From Spirochaetota bacterium (GTDB lineage: Bacteria > Spirochaetota > GWE2-31-10 > MWDO01), in contig JAGOCL010000038.1 of NCBI GenBank assembly GCA_017998755.1, positions 1 to 11,470 on the forward strand: a stretch of DNA of 11,470 nucleotides, given 5' to 3'. Below, one piece after another: positions 1 through 6,804 of the stretch. The notes under the pieces were generated by a model. That model made no database searches. It worked only from the letters and a program-made list of their open reading frames with translations, and was not told the DNA's origin. The position numbers and the translations under genes are program-made. Numbering within the stretch: the stretch's first letter is position 1; each line of letters opens with the position of its first letter.

Positions 1-22
1 CTAAAAATTCTCTAAATTTCAT
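1..22 (-). CDS. Possible start of a divergent gene (partial, 5' end only)
   Basis: On the minus strand an ATG at 22-20 opens a frame reading MKFREFL up to the window edge. Upstream on that strand lies a TTGATT box (58-53), with a weak TATTTA (35-30) 17 bases further on. No Shine-Dalgarno sequence is visible. Only seven codons can be seen, so no product can be named. The frame could be chance. It is listed because uvrA is otherwise preceded by about 140 AT-rich bases that would suit a divergent promoter region. Confidence 0.22.
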
Positions 23-84
23 GGTTGTTTAAATATCATTAATATAAAAAAAAATCAAGAATATTTGATTTCTAATTTATTTAC

Positions 85-113
85 TTTGCGCAAAAAGAAT
101 TTTATAGTATAAA
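85..113 (+). promoter_or_regulatory. Candidate uvrA promoter
   Basis: The -10 candidate TATAAA (108-113) matches five of six consensus positions. The best -35 is poor: TTTGCG at 85-90 with a 17-base spacer. The implied transcript would start near 120 and have a leader of about 38 bases. I looked for a LexA/SOS-type palindrome here because uvrA is often damage-inducible, and saw none of the familiar forms. Confidence 0.35.
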
Positions 114-157
114 CAGAAAGAAAAATCAGAAATATTGTAGCTAATGAAGGAATCAAA

Positions 158-2986
158 TTGCAAGAGTTTAATAATATAATAATAAAAGGCGCGAGGGAGC
201 ACAACCTAAAAAACATCGACATTTCCTTACCAAGAAATAAGCTTATTGTCGTATCGGGAGTAAGCGGTTCGGGTAAATCCTCGTTAGCTTTTGATACAAT
301 TTACGCGGAAGGTCAAAGAAGATACGTCGAATCGTTATCCGCCTATGCGCGGCAGTTTTTGGGACAGATGGAAAAACCCGATATAGATTATATCGAGGGA
401 TTGAGCCCTGCTATTTCGATAGAGCAAAAGACTACGCATCGTAATCCTCGTTCGACGGTGGGGACGGTTACCGAGATTTACGATTATTTCAGATTGCTTT
501 TTGCTCGAATCGGCGAGCCGCATTGCTACAATTGCGGTAAAAAGATCGAGAGTCAATCGATCGATCAGATTATTGAAAATATTCTTTCGCATAAAGACGG
601 AACTAAGTTGGTAATTATGGCGCCCGTAGCGAGGGATAGGAAAGGGGAATTTCAGAAGATTTTCGAGGACGCGCAAAAATCCGGTTTTACAAGAGCTCGC
701 GTTGACGGAGTAGTTTATCAGCTCGACGAAGAGATCAAACTTGAGAAAAATATCAAGCACAATATTGAGATTATTGTAGATAGGATAATATTAAAAGATG
801 GGATAAGAAATAGATTAGCCGACTCGATTGAGACTTCGTTATCAATGACCGACGGACTTGTTTCGGTAGATTTTGACGGAGAAACGAAAATATATTCTGA
901 AAAATTTGCCTGTTTGGATTGCGGGATTAGCTATCCCGAGATACAACCGAGGATTTTTTCATTCAACAATCCTCATGGAGCTTGCGAGGAATGCCGCGGT
1001 TTGGGAGATATTTCGGAATTCAGTATTGATAAATTGATTCCCGACAAAAATTTATCTCTAAACGAAGGCGCGATTCAGACGCATTTGCCGCGGCACAACA
1101 TTGTATTTCAGCAGTTGATAGCGTTGTCGGAACATTACAAATTCTCGCTTGATACTAAATGGAAAGATCTGCCTGAAGAGATCAAGAACATTCTATTATG
1201 GGGCGGAGAAGACGAGATAAATTTTAAATACGTATCTAAGGAAAGAAGAGGGAGCTGGGAATTTATCGGAAAATACAAAGGGATTATTCCGGATCTGAGG
1301 AGAAGGATAAAAGATTCGTCAAGTATCGGCGTTCGGGGTTGGCTGGAATCTTTTATGACGGTTCAGGAGTGCCCGTCGTGCAAGGGGATGAGATTAGGTA
1401 AAATTCCTTTATCCATTAAGATTAATGATAAAAACATTCGAGATGTAACAATTTTATCGGTTATAAATTGTATTGATTATATAAATAGTTTGGTTCTAAC
1501 AGAAAATCAAAAGATGATTTCAAGTCAAATTTTGAAAGAAATAAACAACCGGCTCAAATTTTTACAAGACGTCGGGTTGGAATATCTAACTCTCGAGAGA
1601 AAAGCGGCTACTTTATCCGGCGGCGAAGCTCAGCGAATACGATTAGCGACTCAGATCGGGTCTAGGTTAGTCGGGGTGTTGTATATCCTCGACGAACCGA
1701 CAATCGGACTGCATCAGAGGGATAACGACAAGTTGATAAACACCTTACTGGAATTGAGAGATATCGGGAATACTCTGATAGTCGTCGAGCACGACGAACA
1801 AGTAATCAGAAGCGCCGATTATTTGGTCGAGTTAGGCCCCGGCGCCGGAGAAAATGGAGGGTATATAACCGCTTATGGGACGCCTCAAGATGTAGAATAT
1901 AATCCGAATTCTATAACGGGATTGTTTTTAGCGGGATTAAACGAGATCGCTATTCCGGCTAAAAGAAGAGAAGGAAACGGACATTTTATAAATATTTACG
2001 GAGCAAAACTGCACAACCTAAAAAATATAAACGTCTCTATTCCTCTCGGTAAAATGACTGTGGTTACGGGCGTAAGCGGTTCCGGTAAATCCACTATGAT
2101 TAACGATATTTTATACCCCGTACTACACAACAAATTAAACCGCGGCTCGATGGAGGAGGGGGGATACGACAAAATCGATGGGCTCGAATATTTAGATAAA
2201 GCTATAAATATCGATCAAAGCCCTATCGGCAGGACGCCGAGATCGAACCCTGCGACATATGTCGGCGTTTTCAACCATATTCGAGACCTCTTTAGCGAAA
2301 TGGAGGATTCAAAAATTCGCGGATACAAATCGGGGCGATTTTCATTTAACGTCAAAGGGGGGCGTTGCGAGAATTGTCAGGGCGACGGGGAGATTAAGAT
2401 TGAAATGCATTTTTTACCGGACGTCTATATAAAATGCGACGTTTGTAAAGGCAAAAGATACAATCGCGAAACGCTCGAAGTAAAATACAAAGGATTGTCG
2501 ATCGCCGACGTTCTCGATTTAACGGTAGATAGAGCTTGCGAGGTTTTTGAAAAACATCCGCCTATATATAATAAACTTTCAACGTTAAGAGACGTTGGGC
2601 TGGGATATATCAAACTAGGCCAATCTTCCTTGACATTATCCGGCGGCGAGGCGCAAAGGGTCAAATTATCGCTCGAGCTTGCTAAAAGAGGAACGGGCAA
2701 AACTATGTATATACTCGACGAACCGACAACGGGGCTTCACTTTGCAGACGTTTTACAATTATCTAAAGTCCTTAATAAACTTGTCGATCAAGGCAATACG
2801 ATGATCATTATCGAACACAATCTTGACATTATAAAAATTGCCGATCATATAATAGACCTTGGTCCCGAAGGGGGCGACGCAGGCGGCGAGATTATAGTCG
2901 AAGGAACTCCCGAGGAAATTATTAATAATAGGAAGTCCTATACCGCAAAATATCTGAAAGAAATATTACAAGGTAAATCGTTTTAA
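158..2986 (+). CDS. uvrA: Excinuclease ABC subunit A (UvrA)
   Basis: UvrA is the DNA damage-recognition ATPase of nucleotide excision repair. It acts as a dimer in the cytoplasm and loads UvrB on lesions. The 942-residue length is normal for the family. It has two ABC ATPase halves. Half 1 has Walker A at 34-41 (GVSGSGKS), ABC signature LSGGEAQR at 487-494 and Walker B ILDEP at 510-514. Half 2 has Walker A at 638-645, signature at 827-834 and Walker B LDEP at 853-856. Zinc modules are visible as C252/C255/C276/C279 and C737/C740/C760/C763, with further CxxC pairs at 123-126 and 405-408. All key residues are intact. The start is TTG at 158, supported by a GAAGGA Shine-Dalgarno (145-150) seven bases upstream; the nearby ATG at 144 is out of frame. 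The gene appears monocistronic, with uvrB not in view, and ends in terminator-like hairpins facing a convergent gene. Confidence 0.98.
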   Translation: MQEFNNIIIKGAREHNLKNIDISLPRNKLIVVSGVSGSGKSSLAFDTIYAEGQRRYVESLSAYARQFLGQMEKPDIDYIEGLSPAISIEQKTTHRNPRSTVGTVTEIYDYFRLLFARIGEPHCYNCGKKIESQSIDQIIENILSHKDGTKLVIMAPVARDRKGEFQKIFEDAQKSGFTRARVDGVVYQLDEEIKLEKNIKHNIEIIVDRIILKDGIRNRLADSIETSLSMTDGLVSVDFDGETKIYSEKFACLDCGISYPEIQPRIFSFNNPHGACEECRGLGDISEFSIDKLIPDKNLSLNEGAIQTHLPRHNIVFQQLIALSEHYKFSLDTKWKDLPEEIKNILLWGGEDEINFKYVSKERRGSWEFIGKYKGIIPDLRRRIKDSSSIGVRGWLESFMTVQECPSCKGMRLGKIPLSIKINDKNIRDVTILSVINCIDYINSLVLTENQKMISSQILKEINNRLKFLQDVGLEYLTLERKAATLSGGEAQRIRLATQIGSRLVGVLYILDEPTIGLHQRDNDKLINTLLELRDIGNTLIVVEHDEQVIRSADYLVELGPGAGENGGYITAYGTPQDVEYNPNSITGLFLAGLNEIAIPAKRREGNGHFINIYGAKLHNLKNINVSIPLGKMTVVTGVSGSGKSTMINDILYPVLHNKLNRGSMEEGGYDKIDGLEYLDKAINIDQSPIGRTPRSNPATYVGVFNHIRDLFSEMEDSKIRGYKSGRFSFNVKGGRCENCQGDGEIKIEMHFLPDVYIKCDVCKGKRYNRETLEVKYKGLSIADVLDLTVDRACEVFEKHPPIYNKLSTLRDVGLGYIKLGQSSLTLSGGEAQRVKLSLELAKRGTGKTMYILDEPTTGLHFADVLQLSKVLNKLVDQGNTMIIIEHNLDIIKIADHIIDLGPEGGDAGGEIIVEGTPEEIINNRKSYTAKYLKEILQGKSF

Positions 2987-3017
2987 TCTTCATACGAAGA
3001 TTGGTTTTAATATTTTT
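2985..3017 (+). terminator. Hairpin overlapping the uvrA stop codon
   Basis: AATCTTC (2985-2991) and GAAGATT (2996-3002) form a perfect 7-bp stem around a four-base loop, followed by GG and a T-rich tract. The stem is AT-rich and so only moderately stable. Its first two bases belong to the uvrA TAA stop. It is oriented to end uvrA transcription. Confidence 0.45.
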
Positions 3018-3052
3018 AAATTCCCGAAATAATGGAGCTATTTCAATTGATA

Positions 3053-3088
3053 CAAGCCGTCCATAAACGAGCGGCTTGCTAATTTTTT
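3053..3088 (+). terminator. Intrinsic terminator between convergent genes
   Basis: CAAGCCG (3053-3059) pairs perfectly with CGGCTTG (3072-3078) across a 12-base loop, followed by CTAA and six T (3083-3088). It is GC-richer than the hairpin at 2985 and probably the main stop for uvrA transcripts. The T run overlaps the TAA stop of the leftward lipoprotein gene. On the minus strand an A run precedes the stem but no clear T run follows it, so leftward termination here would be weaker. Confidence 0.55.
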
Positions 3089-3542
3089 ACCAAATTTCAT
3101 CGCCCGAAGCGTCGACAACTAAAAATATTTCCTTTGAGGAACTACCGTCTAAAATACCATCTATATCCATGCCTGAAGTAATACTTATATATCCCGTCTT
3201 AGCGCCGCTAGGAACTTTACAAACAATCTTTTGTTTAGCGGCTTCTATGTATTCTGTTACATAAGTAGCATTGTTTTTCAATATGTCGCCGTTGAGGTAT
3301 TTACCGCCAAATGAAATTAAATATATATTTCTTTCCAAGTCATAATTATAAATACCATTGATAGCGTTATTTATCTCTTCCTGCGTATAAGCCATATCAA
3401 CTTCTATGGTAATAATATCTCCCACGCGTCCTTTTTTCGGATTGAAATCAATTATCTTACTAATGGGGTTATTTCCTACGACAACGTCGCAATTTGTAAA
3501 AACAAATAAACTTATTACGAGTATAAAAATCCTTTTAAACAC
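3087..3542 (-). CDS. Small lipoprotein with an IPT/TIG-like domain
   Basis: A 151-residue predicted surface or periplasmic lipoprotein. A short basic N-terminus (MFKR) and hydrophobic core lead to F15-T-N-C18. The Phe at -3 and Asn at -1 are unusual for an enterobacterial lipobox but fit the relaxed spirochaetal type. The mature part resembles an immunoglobulin-like IPT/TIG fold: an opening strand of the form I.DFNPKKGRVGD.ITIEVD at about 30-49, then a central insertion, then the closing VPSGAKTGYISI at about 110-121. The family's usual roles are adhesion or carbohydrate-associated surface proteins, but no specific function can be assigned. The start is GTG (3542-3540) behind an AAGGGAAG Shine-Dalgarno-like stretch. 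It begins 51 bp after the metH stop with no obvious terminator between, so it may be co-transcribed with metH. A metabolic link is not implied. Confidence 0.75.
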   Translation of the reverse strand: MFKRIFILVISLFVFTNCDVVVGNNPISKIIDFNPKKGRVGDIITIEVDMAYTQEEINNAINGIYNYDLERNIYLISFGGKYLNGDILKNNATYVTEYIEAAKQKIVCKVPSGAKTGYISITSGMDIDGILDGSSSKEIFLVVDASGDEIW

Positions 3543-3593
3543 GACTTCCCTTCTATTATATTTTTTACGCTTGCGACATTATAGTCTTCTCAA

Positions 3594-6002
3594 CTACGAT
3601 AACGCGCAAAGAGACTTTGCTAATTTCACTGCGCCGACGCTGTCTTTTGAATATCCGGCGGCGCCTATCTCTTTTGCATAATCTTCCGTTATTACCGCGC
3701 CGCCTATTATGATTTGAGCGCGAACGCTTTTACTCTTCGCAAGTTCGACGACTGTTTTCATCTCGGTCATAGTGGTCGTCATGAGCGCGGAGAGCCCGAT
3801 AATATCTGCGTTTTCTTTGATCGCCGCATCGATTATTTTTTCGGCGGGAACGTCTTTACCAAGATCGATTACGTCGAATCCGTAATTTTTAAGCATAAGA
3901 ATTACAATATTTTTCCCAATATCGTGAATATCCCCTTTTACCGTCGCCATAACTATTTTCTTTTTTTTGGTTTGGTTTTCTTCGCTTTTTACCAAAAGAG
4001 GCTCGATATATTGAAACGCCTTTTTCATAGTTTCGGCGCTTGCGATCAGTTGAGGCAGAAAGTATATTTTTTTGTCGTATAGATCTCCGACTTTATTTAT
4101 AGCGGGTATCAGATATTTATCGACTAAATCTTGCGGAGATATTTTATTATCTAACGAAATCTTAAGTAAATCGTTAATTTTTTCTTTGTTTCCCTCGACA
4201 ACCGAATTAAATATCATATCTTCGTTGGTTTTTGTCGAATCCGGCGTTTTATTTTCTACTTTTTGGACGTTTGAATATTTTTCGATATACAACTTGGATT
4301 GAACGTCGTTTCCTATTAAGACGTCGGAGGCAAACTTAGCGTTGATAAGTATCTCTTCGTTGGGATTCGCGATAGCCATACTGAGTCCGTTTAGAATAGC
4401 CATAGATAAAAAGGAGGCGTTGACGAGCTTTCTTTCGGGAAGCCCGAACGAAACGTTTGAAAGTCCGACAATTGTATTTACGTTATATATCTCTTTGCAA
4501 AGTTTGATAAAATTGAGCGTTTCAAGGGCCGCGGTTTGATCCGCCGAAACTGTCATTACCAAACCGTCCACTACTATGTCGGAAATCGAAAAATTATACT
4601 TTTTTGCTTCCAAAAATATTTTTTCAAAAACTTTCAATCTTTCTGTCGCAGTTTTTGGAATATCATTATCGGTCAGAGGAAGCGCAATAAACATTGCTCC
4701 GTATTTTGCGGCTATAGGTAGAAGTTTTTCAATTTTCTTTTTTTCGTAGGAAATAGAGTTTATTAAAGCTCTTCCGGGATACAATCTTAAAGCCTGCTCG
4801 ATAACGTCGGGATTAGAAGAGTCGATACAAAGCGGAAGATCGCATATTCCGGAAAGCAAAGATACCGCTTTCAACATAGTTTCTTTTTCATCGATACCGG
4901 GCATTCCCATATTTACGTCGAGCATAGCGGCTCCGGCGGATTGTTGTTCCTGCGCGAATTTTCTTATTCCCTCGAAATTTCCGTTTTTGATTTGTTCTTG
5001 AAATAATTTTTTACCGGTCGGATTTATTCTTTCGCCGACAATAGATAAAGGTCTCGGCGTATTTAAAATCAGATTTTTTCTCGGACCCGATACGGCGCTT
5101 AAGCTCTTCAATAGGGGTTTAATCGGCTTAGAACCGCCTGCGACTGTCGAAATCTCTTTTATATATTCGGGAGAAGTACCGCAACACCCGCCGTAGAGAT
5201 TAACGCCGGCTTTGACAAATTCAGCCGCATAACTACCGAATTCTTTAGCCGTCATATCGAATGTCGTTTTACCATTAATCAATTTGGGAAGACCGGCATT
5301 TGGTTTAGCTATAAGAGGAATCTTAGAGTAAGGCTTCAATGATCTGACGACTTCTATCATCTTATCAGGTCCGGTCGAGCAGTTGCATCCGAAAGCGTCG
5401 ACGCCAAGACTTTGCATGGTTATGAGAGCGGAAACGGGATCCGTTCCTGTCAGAGTATATCCGTCTTCTCCAAAAGTCATACTAACCATAATTGGTAAAT
5501 CGCAAAGTTCTTTGATTGCGATAACCGCCGCTCTCGTTTCCTGAATATCAATCATGGTCTCTATAACAAAGAAATCCGCGCCTCCGTCTAACAGTCCTTT
5601 TGCCTGTTCGGAGTATATTTTAACCATTTCGTCAAATTTAACGTCGCCAAAAGGTTCGACGAATTTTCCCGTAGGAGACATATCTCCCGCGACAAAAGCG
5701 TCATTTCCGACGGCTTTTTTTGATATTTCAACAAGTTTTTTATTTAATGCGTAAACTTCGTTTTCAAGCCCGAATTCTTCAAGTTTAAATCTGTTCGCTC
5801 CGAATGTGCATGAATAGACGACGTTTGATCCGGCTTTAACGTAATCTTTCTGGACTTCAATAATTGAATCTGGATTTTCGCTAACCCATTTTTCGGGACA
5901 TACTCCTTTGGGCATACCTCTTTTTTGAAGTTCGGTTCCGGTAGCTCCGTCAAGAATTAAAATTTTATTTGACAATAGGTTTGAAAAAGTTTTTTTATCC
6001 AT
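3594..6002 (-). CDS. metH: B12-dependent methionine synthase, short form lacking the reactivation domain
   Basis: Transfers the methyl group of 5-methyltetrahydrofolate to homocysteine through enzyme-bound cobalamin, giving methionine. Four modules are visible in 802 residues. The homocysteine-binding barrel spans about 13-290, with zinc ligands C206 (GCNC) and C273/C274 (GGCCG). The pterin-binding barrel spans about 318-570, opening with VGERINPTGKK and carrying LDVNMG at 361-366. The helical cobalamin cap spans about 595-672. The Rossmann-type B12 domain spans about 681-802, with D691-x-H693-xx-G696, where H693 is the expected axial cobalt ligand, and GGA at 767-769. E. coli MetH is about 1,227 residues; the C-terminal S-adenosylmethionine/flavodoxin reactivation domain is absent. 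This matches the split architecture known from Thermotoga and many anaerobes, where a separate protein reactivates the enzyme; no such gene is in this window. The ATG is preceded by GGAG at 6012-6009 with a six-base spacer. Confidence 0.95.
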   Translation of the reverse strand: MDKKTFSNLLSNKILILDGATGTELQKRGMPKGVCPEKWVSENPDSIIEVQKDYVKAGSNVVYSCTFGANRFKLEEFGLENEVYALNKKLVEISKKAVGNDAFVAGDMSPTGKFVEPFGDVKFDEMVKIYSEQAKGLLDGGADFFVIETMIDIQETRAAVIAIKELCDLPIMVSMTFGEDGYTLTGTDPVSALITMQSLGVDAFGCNCSTGPDKMIEVVRSLKPYSKIPLIAKPNAGLPKLINGKTTFDMTAKEFGSYAAEFVKAGVNLYGGCCGTSPEYIKEISTVAGGSKPIKPLLKSLSAVSGPRKNLILNTPRPLSIVGERINPTGKKLFQEQIKNGNFEGIRKFAQEQQSAGAAMLDVNMGMPGIDEKETMLKAVSLLSGICDLPLCIDSSNPDVIEQALRLYPGRALINSISYEKKKIEKLLPIAAKYGAMFIALPLTDNDIPKTATERLKVFEKIFLEAKKYNFSISDIVVDGLVMTVSADQTAALETLNFIKLCKEIYNVNTIVGLSNVSFGLPERKLVNASFLSMAILNGLSMAIANPNEEILINAKFASDVLIGNDVQSKLYIEKYSNVQKVENKTPDSTKTNEDMIFNSVVEGNKEKINDLLKISLDNKISPQDLVDKYLIPAINKVGDLYDKKIYFLPQLIASAETMKKAFQYIEPLLVKSEENQTKKKKIVMATVKGDIHDIGKNIVILMLKNYGFDVIDLGKDVPAEKIIDAAIKENADIIGLSALMTTTMTEMKTVVELAKSKSVRAQIIIGGAVITEDYAKEIGAAGYSKDSVGAVKLAKSLCALS

Positions 6003-6036
6003 TTTATTCTCCGAATATTATTAATCAAGAAATAGT

Positions 6037-6065
6037 ATTTAACCATATATTTCGTTTTTTTTCAA
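6037..6065 (-). promoter_or_regulatory. Candidate metH promoter
   Basis: On the minus strand TTGAAA (6065-6060, five of six -35 matches) is followed after 17 bases by TTAAAT (6042-6037, four of six -10 matches), giving a leader of about 28 bases before the metH ATG. The 182-bp gap to the PII-like gene also holds an AGCTT/AAGCT inverted repeat (6175-6191), a CGGTA/TACCG repeat (6148-6163) and the palindrome AGCGCGCT (6126-6133). I see no SAM, SAH or cobalamin riboswitch signature in the gap. Confidence 0.4.
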
Positions 6066-6174
6066 ATAGAATTTGATAAATAGAGCGAGTTTGGGGACGA
6101 ATAAAAAATTTAATTAGTCGAAAGAAGCGCGCTGAAGATTGTTTTGACGGTAAAATTATACCGAGGCAAATATT

Positions 6175-6191
6175 AGCTTTTGGTTTAAGCT
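6175..6191. repeat. Short inverted repeat after the PII-like gene
   Basis: AGCTT (6175-6179) and AAGCT (6187-6191) form a 5-bp stem with a seven-base loop directly at the stop codon of the leftward PII-like gene. It could slow or stop transcription of the DUF1538-PII unit, but the stem is short and no T run follows on the minus strand, so a terminator call is not justified. Confidence 0.25.
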
Positions 6192-6802
6192 TCTTTGCCT
6201 AATTGTATGAAATCTGATGCCGGAGTTACGAACATAATGCCGATGCCGGGAGTATTTAAACATTCTAGTTCAAGTACCGCTTTTTGAATATTTTCTGATA
6301 TATCGTTTTTTGCCAATATAAGAACCTGTTCTTTTTCAGGAACTATTGTGATGCCGAAGAATTTTTCATCATCGGGCTTGCCGGTACCTCTGGCGTGAAG
6401 TATTGTTCCTCCCGTTGCTCCGGCTTTCCTCGCCGCGTCCATTATATCGTCCGCATATCCGCGATTTACTATAATGTTAATTAATTCATGATCGTAAACT
6501 GTATTCATAAGTTTTCCTCCTAAGTCAATTATAAAAAGGTATCCGCAAGAATGTTTGCCTAGATGACGGGAATTAATGATTGAATTTGTTACGGCCGGCG
6601 CTTGATCGTTAGTAACCAAAGTCAACAATATGTCTTTTTCTAAGTCGGCTATAGACAAGAATCGAAGTAGCGCCGAATCGGAACTTCCCTTTCCTACAAT
6701 GATAGTTCCTCCGCCGGCTCCGGCTTGAATCGTATCGGCGGCGATTTTTTCTCCCAAACCGTGATTAACCACCGTACATATCAGTTTATCGTATTTATTC
6801 AT
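6185..6802 (-). CDS. Tandem PII-like (GlnB-type) regulatory protein
   Basis: A soluble 205-residue protein made of two PII-like domains, about 4-95 and 104-200. The halves align visibly. VNHG at 12-15 matches VNRG at 112-115. AGAGGGTI at 27-34 matches AGATGGTI at 127-134. A valine/isoleucine-rich strand then precedes the second helix in both (about 58-64 and 158-164). Canonical PII proteins are about 112 residues, single-domain and trimeric, binding ATP/ADP and 2-oxoglutarate and touching partners through a long T-loop; here the region after GGT(I) is short, unlike GlnB's T-loop. No GlnB-type uridylylated tyrosine motif is obvious. It lies 2 bp downstream of the DUF1538 membrane gene. An AGGAG inside that gene's 3' end, 10 bases before the ATG, provides the ribosome site, so translation is likely coupled. 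I infer that it binds and regulates the membrane partner; the ligand is unknown. Generic annotation would be P-II family nitrogen regulator, but a role in nitrogen control is not shown here. Confidence 0.82.
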   Translation of the reverse strand: MNKYDKLICTVVNHGLGEKIAADTIQAGAGGGTIIVGKGSSDSALLRFLSIADLEKDILLTLVTNDQAPAVTNSIINSRHLGKHSCGYLFIIDLGGKLMNTVYDHELINIIVNRGYADDIMDAARKAGATGGTILHARGTGKPDDEKFFGITIVPEKEQVLILAKNDISENIQKAVLELECLNTPGIGIMFVTPASDFIQLGKEA

Positions 6803-6804
6803 AT

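Noticed and set aside
60..157. SOS (LexA) box upstream of uvrA
   Set aside because: Neither a CTGT...ACAG nor a GAAC...GTTC palindrome is present, though a lineage-specific LexA motif cannot be excluded.
335..760. A 141-codon frame antisense to uvrA
   Set aside because: It lies wholly opposite conserved uvrA sequence, has no recognisable domain, and its composition follows from the uvrA codons.
3406..3681. A rightward 91-codon frame spanning the metH-lipoprotein junction
   Set aside because: It is opposite two convincing leftward genes, has no ribosome site or domain, and reads as a shadow of their codons.
6148..6163. CGGTA/TACCG hairpin as terminator of the DUF1538-PII unit
   Set aside because: The stem is only 5 bp and no T run follows on the minus strand.
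6003..6184. Possible SAM, SAH or cobalamin riboswitch ahead of metH
   Set aside because: A methionine-synthase leader is a natural place for one, but none of the conserved cores of these classes is visible on the minus strand and the region has only short inverted repeats.
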